DNA from: Sphingobacterium sp. SRCM116780
GTDB lineage: Bacteria > Bacteroidota > Bacteroidia > Sphingobacteriales > Sphingobacteriaceae
Direction: 5' to 3'
NCBI RefSeq assembly: GCF_021442025.1
Contig: NZ_CP090446.1
Location: 1,178,001 to 1,242,000, forward strand
DNA: 64,000 nt
Positions 17,446 through 26,896 of this stretch are shown here, piece by piece; the stretch's first letter is position 1, and each line of letters opens with the position of its first letter. The notes beneath the pieces were generated by a model. It was not told where the DNA came from and ran no database searches. It saw nothing but the letters and a program-made list of their open reading frames with translations. The translations under genes were made by a program, and so were the position numbers.

Positions 17446-17498
17446 ATCCGCTAACACTTTTTAGCGTATATGCACAAGTTTCGATATCACATTATAAG

Positions 17499-19112
17499 AT
17501 GAGCAACGATAATAATTTTGAAGAGAATAATGCTGGAACTGGTAAAAAGACCAACTTCGGAGAGCGTAGAACAAAGCTGAATAATCTGGTTAGTGGTCTT
17601 GGTAAATTGCCTCCTCAAGCGCTGGATTTGGAAGAGGCAGTTTTAGGTGCTTTGATGTTAGAGAAAAATGCATTAAGTGAAGTCATAGATATCCTAAAAC
17701 CAGAGTCTTTTTACAAAGATGCCCATCAGAAAATTTTCGAGGCTATTTTTAGTTTATTCCAAAAAACTTCACCAATAGATCTATTAACGGTAACTGCAGA
17801 GCTTCGAAAAATGGGAGCTTTGGAAATGATTGGTGGTGCTTATTATATTACGCAATTAACAGATCGGGTTGTTTCTGCGGCCAACATTGAATTTCATGCG
17901 CGTATCATCTCTCAAAAATATATTCAACGTGAGTTGATAAAAGTATCAACAGAGATTATCAATAGTGCTTACGATGAAACTTCGGATATTTTTGACTTAT
18001 TAGATCATGCTGAAAAAAGCTTATTTGATATTGCTCAAAATAATTTAAGGAGAGATTCTCGAAAAATGGATGATATCATGCGTGAGGCAATATCAAATCT
18101 GGAGTTGTTGCGTGATCGAACTGATGGTTTGACAGGTGTTCCTTCAGGTTTAACAGCTCTGGATCGGATGACTTCTGGTTGGCAACCATCCGATTTAGTC
18201 ATCATTGCTGCTCGTCCGGCTATGGGAAAAACAGCTTTCGTGTTATCTGTAGCACGTAATGCTGCGGTAGATCACCATAAACCCGTAGCTGTTTTTTCTC
18301 TAGAGATGTCATCTGTACAATTGGTGAATCGTTTGATTGCTGGTGAAACAGAAATTGAACAAGAAAAACTAAAAAAGGGAAATTTAGCGGATCACGAATG
18401 GCAACAATTGCATTCTAGGATTGGTCGTTTGACAGAGGCTCCGTTGATCATTGACGATACTCCTGCGTTAAACGTTTTTGAATTTAGAGCTAAATGTCGC
18501 CGTTTAAAAGCGCAACATGATATCCAAATGGTTATTGTCGATTATTTGCAATTGATGCATGGTAAGGCAGATGGCAAAGGAGGGGGGAACCGTGAGCAAG
18601 AGATTGGTAGTATTTCAAGGGCGTTGAAATCTGTAGCAAAAGAATTGAATGTTCCTGTATTGGCCTTATCACAGTTAAGTCGTGCTGTGGAATCTCGTCC
18701 AGGAAATTCAAAACGACCAATGCTTTCTGATTTACGTGAATCTGGATCTATTGAGCAGGATGCGGATATGGTATTGTTCTTATATCGTCCAGAATATTAT
18801 GGTATGACTGAAGATGAAGAAGGAAGATCTACTGCTGGAGTTGGGGAAGTTATTATTGCAAAACATCGTAATGGTGAAACTGGTATTGTACCACTTCGTT
18901 TCATTGGTAAATATGTGAAGTTTGTGGATCTAGAGGATGAATTTTCCGGAATGGGAAGTGCTGATACATTTAATAGTGATCCAGGTCCATTTAATTCTTC
19001 TGCCATGAGCCCATCTTCGATGTTCAGTACGGGAGAACCGGGCGGTGGTATGGCTGGAGGGATCACGATGCCTTCTCGAATGAATGATATGCCTGATGAT
19101 GCACCATTTTAA
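17499..19112 (+). CDS. dnaB: Replicative DNA helicase DnaB
   Basis: At 537 residues it is longer than E. coli DnaB (471) because of a Gly/Ser/Pro-rich tail from about residue 485. The N-terminal domain opens with LPPQALDLEEAVLGALMLE near 38. The RecA-like motor carries ARPAMGKTAFVLSVARNAA (Walker A) near 239, VFSLEMSSVQLVNRL, IVDYLQLMHG (Walker B) near 345 and LSQLSRAVESRP near 388, with SDLRESGSIEQDADMVLFLYR. It unwinds DNA ahead of the replisome in 5'-3' direction. Monocistronic, with a terminator after it. Confidence 0.97.
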   Translation: MSNDNNFEENNAGTGKKTNFGERRTKLNNLVSGLGKLPPQALDLEEAVLGALMLEKNALSEVIDILKPESFYKDAHQKIFEAIFSLFQKTSPIDLLTVTAELRKMGALEMIGGAYYITQLTDRVVSAANIEFHARIISQKYIQRELIKVSTEIINSAYDETSDIFDLLDHAEKSLFDIAQNNLRRDSRKMDDIMREAISNLELLRDRTDGLTGVPSGLTALDRMTSGWQPSDLVIIAARPAMGKTAFVLSVARNAAVDHHKPVAVFSLEMSSVQLVNRLIAGETEIEQEKLKKGNLADHEWQQLHSRIGRLTEAPLIIDDTPALNVFEFRAKCRRLKAQHDIQMVIVDYLQLMHGKADGKGGGNREQEIGSISRALKSVAKELNVPVLALSQLSRAVESRPGNSKRPMLSDLRESGSIEQDADMVLFLYRPEYYGMTEDEEGRSTAGVGEVIIAKHRNGETGIVPLRFIGKYVKFVDLEDEFSGMGSADTFNSDPGPFNSSAMSPSSMFSTGEPGGGMAGGITMPSRMNDMPDDAPF

Positions 19113-19154
19113 TCTGCTTATTATAAGCTTGATATGTAGTTCTAATGATATAAC

Positions 19155-19186
19155 AAAAAAGCACTGTTTTGTAACAGTGCTTTTTT
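19155..19186. terminator. Terminator between dnaB and a convergent gene
   Basis: AAAAAAGCACTGTT and its complement flank a TTGT loop; A and T runs on either side make it usable from both strands. Confidence 0.88.
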
Positions 19187-19200
19187 GATCGCTTATCTTT

Positions 19201-19605
19201 TTATTTCATATTGACTATTTTGTCGACAACATAAACGGTGTTACCTCTCCAAGGTAACACACCATGATACTCTTTATAATGTAAGTCAAAATATTTACCA
19301 CTATTGGTTTCTAATTGTTTGAAGATGATGTCATCTTCAATTGAGAATTCAAATTGATTGCTCGCAACACCTCCATTTTTTATTTGTCCGAAACCTTCTT
19401 GAATTAGTTTTCCTTCATATGTTTTAAAAATATTGCCTTTTTTAACAGCAAAATTCAAATAACCTGATTTAACACCTTCACCGAAAACAAAGAAATATTT
19501 ATAATAGGTAGCACCCGCTCCGATAGCTATAATGAGCAAAATGATAATGATTAGAAATTTTTTGAAACCACTGGATTTCTTTTTTGTATCTACAGAATTA
19601 GTCAT
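19201..19605 (-). CDS. Conserved small single-pass membrane protein
   Basis: The 134-residue protein has a Lys-rich cytoplasmic start (TKKKSSGFKK), one membrane helix (FLIIIILLIIAIGAGATYY) and a soluble domain, presumably periplasmic, with GYLNFAVKKGNIFKTYEGKL and later EFSIEDDIIFKQLE and LHYKEYHGVLPWRGNTVY. I do not recognise a named family with confidence. Similar proteins recur in Bacteroidota. It is convergent with dnaB and divergent from dinB. Confidence 0.75.
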   Translation of the reverse strand: MTNSVDTKKKSSGFKKFLIIIILLIIAIGAGATYYKYFFVFGEGVKSGYLNFAVKKGNIFKTYEGKLIQEGFGQIKNGGVASNQFEFSIEDDIIFKQLETNSGKYFDLHYKEYHGVLPWRGNTVYVVDKIVNMK

Positions 19606-19743
19606 AATACATTTATTTTTAATGTAAATATATCAGTTTTATTGAATGAAATTATGTTTTTAATAAAAATGAGCACGTTGTTTTTGTTTAAAAGTAGCGA
19701 TTTGGCTAAAAAAAATGATTCAAAATCTCTGTATAATATTCTA

Positions 19744-19751
19744 TAAATTTG
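19744..19751 (+). promoter_or_regulatory. -7 element (TAAATTTG) for dinB
   Basis: TAAATTTG matches TAnnTTTG and lies 18 bases before the ATG at 19770. It overlaps a possible upstream TTG start at 19749, which argues against that start. Confidence 0.55.
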
Positions 19752-19769
19752 TTTTTGAAAGCAATCAAG

Positions 19770-20867
19770 ATGGACACAACAATAAATAAAAAGCGAAAAA
19801 TTATACATCTGGACATGGATGCATTTTTTGCTTCTGTTGATCAACGTGATTTTGAAGAATTAAGGGGTAAGCCTATTGCTGTCGGTGGAACACCTGATGG
19901 ACGAGGTGTTGTGGCTGCAGCAAGTTATGAAGCTCGAAAATATGGTGTTAAATCCGCCATGTCCTCTATTCAGGCGATCAAGTTATGTCCAAATTTAATT
20001 TTCACAAAACCTAGGTTCGATGTATACAAAGAGGTGTCTGATCATATTCGTGAAATTTTTAGTCGCTACACCGATTTAATAGAACCGTTGTCGTTGGATG
20101 AAGCTTTTCTAGATGTTTCGGAGGATAAGCAACGTATTGGATCTGCATTGGAAATTGCTAAAAGAATTAAATCTGAAATTAAAGAGGAACTAAATTTGAC
20201 TGTATCAGCAGGTGTATCTGTCAATAAGTTTGTCGCAAAAATAGCCTCTGATATGAATAAACCTGATGGGTTGACATTTGTTGGTCCTTCAAAAATTTTG
20301 AAATTCATGGAAGAACTTCCTGTTGAAAGGTTTTTTGGAGTGGGTAAAGTAACCGCCAATAAAATGCGATCTTTGGGCATCTTTAAAGGATTAGATTTAA
20401 AGAAGCAATCTAAAGAAGATTTAGTTCGATGGTTTGGTAAGTCTGGAGAGTTTTTTTATCAAATTGTTCGTGGAGTTGATAATCGAGCAGTTCTCCCAAA
20501 TCGGATTCGAAAATCAATTGGTATTGAAGATACTTTTTCTGAAGATATTGGACAAATTGAAGAGTTGCAATCTATTTTAAAAGATCTAAGTATAAAATTA
20601 TATAATCGACTTGAAAAAGGAAATAAGAAGGGGAGGACATTAACCTTAAAGGTAAAATATGCAGATTTTTCTGTTCTGACAAGAAGTTCTTCTCTTTTAC
20701 ATTATCTAGAAGATCAGGAAGAGATCTATCAAATAGCAAATTCATTATTGTCTAAATTGGAACTTGATAAAAAAGTACGATTAATGGGGATCTCCATTTC
20801 AAACTTTCAAGAGGACAAGGAAGAAAGATTCGAGGGGTATCAGTTATCGCTTTTTAAAGAGTTCTGA
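19770..20867 (+). CDS. dinB: DNA polymerase IV (Y-family translesion polymerase)
   Basis: The chosen ATG gives 365 residues. The Y-family catalytic sites are plain: IIHLDMDAFFASVDQRDF near residue 10, VVAAASYEARKYGVKSAM near 48 and EPLSLDEAFLDVS near 97, which holds the catalytic Asp-Glu. GVSVNKFVAKIASDMNKPDGL follows, then a helix-hairpin-helix (FFGVGKVTANKMRSLGI) and the little-finger domain. The end EGYQLSLFKEF contains QLSLF, a consensus beta-clamp binding motif. It copies damaged DNA with low fidelity. No SOS box is evident to me. Confidence 0.95.
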   Translation: MDTTINKKRKIIHLDMDAFFASVDQRDFEELRGKPIAVGGTPDGRGVVAAASYEARKYGVKSAMSSIQAIKLCPNLIFTKPRFDVYKEVSDHIREIFSRYTDLIEPLSLDEAFLDVSEDKQRIGSALEIAKRIKSEIKEELNLTVSAGVSVNKFVAKIASDMNKPDGLTFVGPSKILKFMEELPVERFFGVGKVTANKMRSLGIFKGLDLKKQSKEDLVRWFGKSGEFFYQIVRGVDNRAVLPNRIRKSIGIEDTFSEDIGQIEELQSILKDLSIKLYNRLEKGNKKGRTLTLKVKYADFSVLTRSSSLLHYLEDQEEIYQIANSLLSKLELDKKVRLMGISISNFQEDKEERFEGYQLSLFKEF

Positions 20868-20965
20868 TTTGACCTAATTCAATAAGCTTGTTACAAGCTA
20901 AATTTCTTATAAATAAGGCCAATTTCCTATATTCGTACACAAACTTAAATAATCTTGATATTTAA

Positions 20966-23095
20966 ATGAATAAATTAATAACAGCACTTAGTCTGACGGC
21001 TTTTATTCTGGTTTCAGAATCCCCCATTCAAGCACAACAAAAACGATTGGATTTTGATCAATCCTGGGGAAATAAAAATTCATTAACACAAAGCATCAAC
21101 AGCTATCAGGGCTGGGCAAATAATACCGCTTATTTAGAACTGGATGCGAAAGATAATAAGACTTACCAAGTCGATGTAAAAACCGGTAAGCGTGAATTGT
21201 ATGTAGCTCCAGCTAAATCTTCGATTAAAGTATATGTTTCAAAGAATGATATATTTATTCAGGATGGTAATCAGGCAGAGAAACAATTAACCAACTCACC
21301 TGATGTGGCAGAACAAAATCCAACACTTTCGCCCGATGGTAAATTCGTTGCATTTACGCGAAAAAGTGATTTATATGCTGTTGATTTAGGATCAGGAAAA
21401 GAAATTAGGTATACAAACGATGGAACTGATGTGATCTATAATGGTTGGTCTTCTTGGGTATACTACGAAGAAATTTTAGGTAGAGTTACAAATTATAAAG
21501 CTTTTTGGTGGTCTCCGGATAGTAAGAAATTGGCTTTTATGCGTTTTGATGATACTAAGGTACCTATGTTCCCAATTTATGTATCCAAAGGACAACATGG
21601 TTATCTGGAAGAAACGCGCTATCCTAAAGCTGGAGATCCAAATCCTGAAGTGAAGGTAGGATTTGTGAATACAACTGGTGGTCAAGTTACGTGGTCAGAT
21701 TTTAATGAAAAGGATGATCAATATTTTGGTCAGCCTTATTGGAGTTTTGATAGTAAAAATATTATGGTGCAATGGATGAATCGTGATCAGAATAATTTAA
21801 AATTTTATCAGGTGGATCCAAATTCCGGTTCGAAGAAGGAAATTTATGATGAGAAACAAGATTCTTGGATCAACTTGGATCATGATGAACGGATTACTTA
21901 TTTGGCCGATAATAAACATTACATATTGAAGTCTGATAAGACGGGATGGGCACACTATTATCTGTATACATTAGATGGGAAACTGTTAAACCCGATTACT
22001 TCTGGGGCTTGGCAAGTGACTTCTTTGGAATATATTGATGAGCAGGCAAAGGTGGTTTATTTCATGGCTCGTAAAGAAAATTCGACTCGATATGACTTGT
22101 ACCGTGTTGATTTTTCGGGGAAGAATATGAAAAGATTAACTTTTGGAGATTATTCTCATGATGTAAAAGTCTCTCCTAATGGTCAATATTTTATTACCAA
22201 TTATTCCAATGTAAGCACGCCAAATAAAATCGCATTAGTGGATAATAAGGGTAAAGTTTTAAAAGAGTTAGCGGATAGTAAATCAGCTGATTTTAATGAC
22301 TATAAGTTTGGTAAAACCACCTATTTTACTATTAAATCTGATGATGGTAAATATGATTTGCCAATTATTGTCACTTATCCAACTGATTTTGATGAGACAA
22401 AAGAATATCCAGTTATTTTCAGTATTTATGGAGGTCCTGATGCGGGTACTGTAAAGGATACTTGGAAAGGTACAAGAAGTCAATATTGGGCGAATGAAGG
22501 GATTATCCAAGTAACTGCTGATCATCGTGCTTCAGGGCAATTTGGTAAAGAAGGGGTAGCAAATATGCATCGCAATTTAGGTCATTGGGAAATCATTGAT
22601 TATTCCACCATTGCTAAATGGTTCAAAGCAAAATCTTGGGTAGCGAAACATAAGTTTCTAATTACAGGGCATAGCTATGGTGGTTATATGACTTGTTTGG
22701 CTATGACGAAAGCGGCAGATGTATTTGATTTTGGTATTGCAGGTGCTCCTGTAACTTCATGGGATTTGTATGATAGCCATTATACAGAGCGTTGGATGGA
22801 TACTCCTAAAGATAATCCGGAAGGATATAAGAATGGCTCAGTACTGACGTATGCCAACAACTATAAAGGTGTGTTAAGAATTATGCATGGCGATATGGAT
22901 GATAATGTACATTTGCAAAATACTATACAATTGGTAGATTCGTTGACGAATCGTGCAGTTCCTTTTGAGTTAATGATTTATCCAGGTAGTAGACATGGAT
23001 TTGAAAGATCCAAAAGTGCATATGACTTTAAAGAACGTGTGCGTTTTTATTATCAGTATTTGTTAGAAAAACCCGTTCCTAAGGAATTGAAATAA
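20966..23095 (+). CDS. Dipeptidyl peptidase IV family serine peptidase (S9B)
   Basis: The 709-residue protein has a signal peptide (ALSLTAFILVSESPIQAQ). A DPPIV-type beta-propeller spans about 40-480 and includes NGWSSWVYYEEILGR near 155, the Glu-Glu helix that binds the substrate N-terminus. The hydrolase domain has GHSYGGYMTC with nucleophile Ser near 570, MHGDMDDNVHLQNT with the Asp near 645, and YPGSRHGFERS with the His near 675. It is expected to release X-Pro (or X-Ala) dipeptides in the periplasm. Single gene, with its own terminator. Confidence 0.95.
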   Translation: MNKLITALSLTAFILVSESPIQAQQKRLDFDQSWGNKNSLTQSINSYQGWANNTAYLELDAKDNKTYQVDVKTGKRELYVAPAKSSIKVYVSKNDIFIQDGNQAEKQLTNSPDVAEQNPTLSPDGKFVAFTRKSDLYAVDLGSGKEIRYTNDGTDVIYNGWSSWVYYEEILGRVTNYKAFWWSPDSKKLAFMRFDDTKVPMFPIYVSKGQHGYLEETRYPKAGDPNPEVKVGFVNTTGGQVTWSDFNEKDDQYFGQPYWSFDSKNIMVQWMNRDQNNLKFYQVDPNSGSKKEIYDEKQDSWINLDHDERITYLADNKHYILKSDKTGWAHYYLYTLDGKLLNPITSGAWQVTSLEYIDEQAKVVYFMARKENSTRYDLYRVDFSGKNMKRLTFGDYSHDVKVSPNGQYFITNYSNVSTPNKIALVDNKGKVLKELADSKSADFNDYKFGKTTYFTIKSDDGKYDLPIIVTYPTDFDETKEYPVIFSIYGGPDAGTVKDTWKGTRSQYWANEGIIQVTADHRASGQFGKEGVANMHRNLGHWEIIDYSTIAKWFKAKSWVAKHKFLITGHSYGGYMTCLAMTKAADVFDFGIAGAPVTSWDLYDSHYTERWMDTPKDNPEGYKNGSVLTYANNYKGVLRIMHGDMDDNVHLQNTIQLVDSLTNRAVPFELMIYPGSRHGFERSKSAYDFKERVRFYYQYLLEKPVPKELK

Positions 23096-23110
23096 TCCAA
23101 CATAAATATA

Positions 23111-23147
23111 AAAAAGTCTTCTCAATGATTATTTGAGAAGGCTTTTT
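23111..23147 (+). terminator. Terminator after the DPP-IV gene
   Basis: AAGTCTTCTCAA and its near-complement TTGAGAAGGCTT form a stem (one G-U pair), followed by a T run. Confidence 0.85.
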
Positions 23148-23249
23148 TATATTGTCGTCTTTTGTCTGTAAAAAAGTAGAAATATTGGGTGCATAAATTG
23201 TTGATAACCAAAAAATATATCATCTTTGTACAATCTATTTTTTATTTCA

Positions 23250-24038
23250 ATGATTCAGTTTCTCAAGGAGAGCACTTTTGCTGTTAATGATGTTTTAAGT
23301 AAGTCAATAAATATCTTAAAAGGTCACTATTTTTCGATTGGAGGTTTATTATTGTCGATTTTTTTGCTGTTTGTAATCGCACATGAATTGACTTTTTATT
23401 TGGAAATGTCCAGCTTTCTCGTTAAAATTCCTTTAATGTTACTTTTTGCCATTAGTTTGCTTGGATTACAGCTCTTCTTGTTTAAATATATTTTGAATTT
23501 ATTAGATCATAAAGAACATGTAGGATTTGTTCAAACTTGGCCTTCTTGGACAGAATTGGCTTCTTTTTTAGGAGGAATAGTGTTATTCACTTTAGCTTCT
23601 ATATTGATTCTTGTTTTTTCAATGATTGTTTGCTTTCCACTTATTTATATGGGTATCGATACAGAAGTAGTATCATTTGAGATCGTACCAAATGTAGGAG
23701 CGGTTTTGTCATTCTTTATTTTACTTCGAATCTCATTTTTCCCGTTTTTTATTATTGATAAGGGTACGAATGTAACTAAATCCTTGCGTTGGAGCCTGGC
23801 AATTACAAAAGGAAATGTCATACGTTTATTTTTAATTTTGCTGAGTCTGGCGTTTGTGAGTGTCTTGAATATTTATTGGGTTTATATGGATTATTCCATT
23901 ATGGCGATTATATTTAGCTTAATAAATTCGTTCTTGATCATTCCTTTAACCTCTGTCGTTTATACAGTTGCTTATCGAGATATGGTGCAAGAATACAAAG
24001 GGAGTGAAGATCCCGAAATTTTAAGTAATATTTTTTAA
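23250..24038 (+). CDS. Multi-pass membrane protein, family unknown
   Basis: The first ATG (23250) gives 262 residues; a TTG start at 23226 would add eight. There are about six hydrophobic segments: IGGLLLSIFLLFVIAH, IPLMLLFAISLLGLQLFLF, FLGGIVLFTLASILILVFSMIVCF, AVLSFFILLRISFFPFFII, LFLILLSLAFVSVLNIYW and IIFSLINSFLIIPLTSVVY. A positively charged stretch NVTKSLRWSLAITKGN lies between helices 4 and 5, as in DUF4013/YciC-like membrane proteins. It is 9 bases upstream of dxr and probably co-transcribed with dxr and rseP. Confidence 0.75.
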   Translation: MIQFLKESTFAVNDVLSKSINILKGHYFSIGGLLLSIFLLFVIAHELTFYLEMSSFLVKIPLMLLFAISLLGLQLFLFKYILNLLDHKEHVGFVQTWPSWTELASFLGGIVLFTLASILILVFSMIVCFPLIYMGIDTEVVSFEIVPNVGAVLSFFILLRISFFPFFIIDKGTNVTKSLRWSLAITKGNVIRLFLILLSLAFVSVLNIYWVYMDYSIMAIIFSLINSFLIIPLTSVVYTVAYRDMVQEYKGSEDPEILSNIF

Positions 24039-24047
24039 TAAAGAATT

Positions 24048-25208
24048 TTGATTTTGAACATAAAGGGAATTGCTGTTTTAGGTTCGACGGGTAGTATTGG
24101 TACACAAACCTTAGATGTGGTTAGAGCTTTTCCTGATCGTTTTAAGGTTGTTGTATTGACTTGTGGTTCAAATGCGGAACTGTTAGTCGCACAGGCCTTA
24201 GAATTCTCTCCTAAAGCAGTTGTGATTACCGATACTGCGCAATCTGATTTTGTAAAGTCTAAATTACATCATACCTCAATTTCGGTTTATAGTGGTATGG
24301 ACGCGTTGGAAGAGGTGGTGCAATTTGAAGAGATTGCCATGGTTTTAAATGCCATAGTCGGAGCTGCTGGATTACGCCCAACTGTAAAAGCTATTGCCTC
24401 TGGGAAAGATATTGCTCTTGCTAATAAAGAGACTTTGGTTGTTGCTGGAGAATTGGTGATGGATTTGGCGAGAAAATATCAGGTGAAGATGTTACCTGTT
24501 GATTCGGAGCATTCGGCTATCTTTCAATGCCTGGCAGGGGAAGAGACAAATCCGATTGAAAAAATATATATAACGGCTTCAGGAGGTCCTTTTCGAGGAA
24601 TGAATCGTTCTTTATTAGCAACAGTTAAAAAAGAGCATGCCTTAAAACATCCGAACTGGGTAATGGGAGCAAAGATTACAATCGATTCTGCTTCTTTAAT
24701 GAATAAAGGTTTAGAGGTTATTGAAGCAAAATGGTTATTTGATTTAGAGGTTGATCAAGTTGATGTTATTGTGCATCCCCAATCGATTGTACATTCACTT
24801 GTCCAATTTCAAGATGGATCAATGAAAGCACAATTGGGATTACCCGATATGAAATTACCCATACAATATGCACTGACTTATCCAAATCGTTTACAAAATA
24901 GTTTTGAGCGTTTCAATTTCTTGGATTACCCACAATTGACATTTGAAAAGCCAGATTTGGAAACTTTCAAAAATCTGGCTTTAGCCTATGATTCTTTGCG
25001 AAAAAAAGGTAACTGTGCATGTGTTTTAAATGCTGCTAATGAGATTGTTGTTGATTCTTTCTTGAAGGATAAGATTAGCTTTTTAGGTATGAGTGATGTG
25101 ATCGAAGAGGTATTAGCAAAAGTAAATTATCTTGCAAGACCAAGTCTAGATGATTATATTGAGACCGATTATATGGCAAGGAGGATTGCAAAAGAAATAA
25201 TCAATTAA
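24048..25208 (+). CDS. dxr: 1-deoxy-D-xylulose-5-phosphate reductoisomerase
   Basis: Dxr (386 residues from 24048) has IAVLGSTGSIGTQTLDVV at the start (NADPH loop), ALANKETLVVAGE near 127, LPVDSEHSAIFQCL near 150 (metal-binding Asp and Glu), ITASGGPFRG near 176, GAKITIDSASLMNKGLE near 208 and IVHPQSIVHSLVQF near 237. It makes MEP in the non-mevalonate isoprenoid pathway. No ATG exists near the start: the frame offers TTG at 24048 or 24054, so translation begins at a TTG. It follows the membrane protein by 9 bases. Confidence 0.95.
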   Translation: MILNIKGIAVLGSTGSIGTQTLDVVRAFPDRFKVVVLTCGSNAELLVAQALEFSPKAVVITDTAQSDFVKSKLHHTSISVYSGMDALEEVVQFEEIAMVLNAIVGAAGLRPTVKAIASGKDIALANKETLVVAGELVMDLARKYQVKMLPVDSEHSAIFQCLAGEETNPIEKIYITASGGPFRGMNRSLLATVKKEHALKHPNWVMGAKITIDSASLMNKGLEVIEAKWLFDLEVDQVDVIVHPQSIVHSLVQFQDGSMKAQLGLPDMKLPIQYALTYPNRLQNSFERFNFLDYPQLTFEKPDLETFKNLALAYDSLRKKGNCACVLNAANEIVVDSFLKDKISFLGMSDVIEEVLAKVNYLARPSLDDYIETDYMARRIAKEIIN

Positions 25209-25230
25209 GTAAAATTATAGAAGAAGATAC

Positions 25231-26556
25231 ATGGGTGTTTTAATTATGGTCGGACAAGTGATTTTAGGCTTGTCAATTTTAATTGTGTTACATGAGCTGG
25301 GACACTTTTTAGCGGCACGAGCTTTTGGAATCAAAGTAGAAAAGTTTTATTTATTTTTTGATGCTTGGGGTGTAAAGTTATTTAAGTTCAATTATAAAGG
25401 ATGTGAGTATGGTATTGGTTGGTTGCCATTAGGTGGCTATGTTAAAATTGCAGGTATGATTGATGAGTCAATGGATACCGAGCAATTGAAAGGCGAACCT
25501 CAAGAATGGGAATTCCGTTCAAAACCAGCTTGGCAACGTTTGATCGTGATGCTTGGTGGTATCATTGTTAACGTGATCGTGGGAGTGGTTGTCTTTTGGA
25601 TGTTACTATTCAAAATGGGAACTACAGATATTAAAATCGATCAGTTGGTAAATGGAATCGTTCCTGGTGAAATAGGTAAATCTATAGGTCTACAAACAGG
25701 TGACCGAATTTTAGCTATAGATGGGACAAAAATCGAGAATTATTCAGATTTAATCAGTTCGAAATTGTTAATGGGTGGTGTTGATTTAACTGTTAACCGT
25801 GCGGGTGCAGAGACTAAAATTCATGTTCCTGCTGATATCCTGAATACCATTGCTGATAAAAAAGATGAAAAGTTTATCGAACCTCGTATGCGGATGACTG
25901 GTCTTGCTGCAACTCAGCCAGGATCTGAGGCCGTGAAGATGGGGCTTGTTAAAGGAGATAGTATTATTGCTGTTGATAATATGCCGATAAGCTTCTTTGA
26001 TCAATTAAAGGATCAATTAAAAACGAAGGTTGGTAAGACTGTCGAATTAAAACTTATTCGCAATGGACAAGAGCAAACGCTGAAAGGTACAGTTCCAGCT
26101 GATGCTATCTTAGGTTTTAACGTTAATCCAGATTATTCTATTAAAACCTTTACCGTGCAATACGGACTGTTGGAATCTTTACCTTTGGGTGCGAAGAGAG
26201 CTTTTACTGTAATTACGGACAATGCAAAAGGTTTTGGTAAAATTTTCAAAGGAGAAATACGGGCAGATAAAGCGCTTTCAGGACCAGTAGGTATTGCGCA
26301 ATTATTTGGAACTGAAGTTGACTGGGTAAGATTTTGGTCATTAGTAGGGATGTTGTCAATGGCTTTGGCATTTATGAATTTATTGCCTATTCCAGCATTA
26401 GACGGTGGTCACGTTGTTTTCTTATTGATTGAGATGATTCAAGGAAAACCATTAAGTGAGAAATTTTTGGAGAAAGCACAAATGGTTGGCTTCTTCATTC
26501 TGCTTGCTTTGATGGTCTTTATTTTTGGGAATGATATTTTTAAATTATTTAAATAA
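25231..26556 (+). CDS. rseP: RseP-type site-2 intramembrane zinc protease
   Basis: The 441-residue protein begins with a membrane helix bearing LHELGHFLAARAFGI (HExxH near residue 22). Two PDZ regions occupy about 120-320, visible as VPGEIGKSIGLQTGDRILAIDG and EAVKMGLVKGDSIIAVDNMPI. The C-terminal helices have LLPIPALDGGHVVFLLIE (the second metal motif, LDGGH). Such proteases cut anti-sigma factors and leftover signal peptides inside the membrane. The dxr-rseP pairing is widely conserved and is seen here with a 22-base gap. Confidence 0.95.
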   Translation: MGVLIMVGQVILGLSILIVLHELGHFLAARAFGIKVEKFYLFFDAWGVKLFKFNYKGCEYGIGWLPLGGYVKIAGMIDESMDTEQLKGEPQEWEFRSKPAWQRLIVMLGGIIVNVIVGVVVFWMLLFKMGTTDIKIDQLVNGIVPGEIGKSIGLQTGDRILAIDGTKIENYSDLISSKLLMGGVDLTVNRAGAETKIHVPADILNTIADKKDEKFIEPRMRMTGLAATQPGSEAVKMGLVKGDSIIAVDNMPISFFDQLKDQLKTKVGKTVELKLIRNGQEQTLKGTVPADAILGFNVNPDYSIKTFTVQYGLLESLPLGAKRAFTVITDNAKGFGKIFKGEIRADKALSGPVGIAQLFGTEVDWVRFWSLVGMLSMALAFMNLLPIPALDGGHVVFLLIEMIQGKPLSEKFLEKAQMVGFFILLALMVFIFGNDIFKLFK

Positions 26557-26628
26557 TATAAAATAAAAGATATTGGATAAGGTCTTGCAGAATTTGTAAG
26601 ACCTTGTTTATTTTTAGATATTTGTGTT

Positions 26629-26832
26629 ATGGATGGAAAAACAAGAGCAGCTATTAAACCAGGGATGTTGGTTCATATTATTCTGAAGAAAGATCAACGT
26701 TCAGGTGAACTTACAGAGGGTATCGTAAAGGATTTATTAACCTCCGCTGCTTATCATCACAGAGGAATAAAAGTTCGCTTGATGGACGGGCAAATAGGTC
26801 GCGTAGCAGAGATTATTGAGGATGACTTTTAA
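26629..26832 (+). CDS. YwbE-family small protein
   Basis: The 67-residue protein fits the YwbE family: KTRAAIKPGMLVHIILKKDQ, SGELTEGIVKDLLT, HHRGIKVRLMDGQIGRVAEI. It looks like a small KOW/SH3-like beta barrel. The function is not established. It is the last gene before a large palindrome. Confidence 0.88.
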   Translation: MDGKTRAAIKPGMLVHIILKKDQRSGELTEGIVKDLLTSAAYHHRGIKVRLMDGQIGRVAEIIEDDF

Positions 26833-26842
26833 CGGGTAGCCT

Positions 26843-26896
26843 TAATTACATAAAAAAGCTCTTATTTCTAAAAATAAGAGCTTTTTTATGTAATTA
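26843..26896. terminator. 25-bp perfect-stem bidirectional terminator (ywbE / THX)
   Basis: Two 25-base perfectly complementary arms, 26843-26867 and 26872-26896, enclose a 4-base loop, with A-rich and T-rich outer parts. The right arm contains the stop codon of the THX gene (26894-26896 on the minus strand). Confidence 0.88.
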
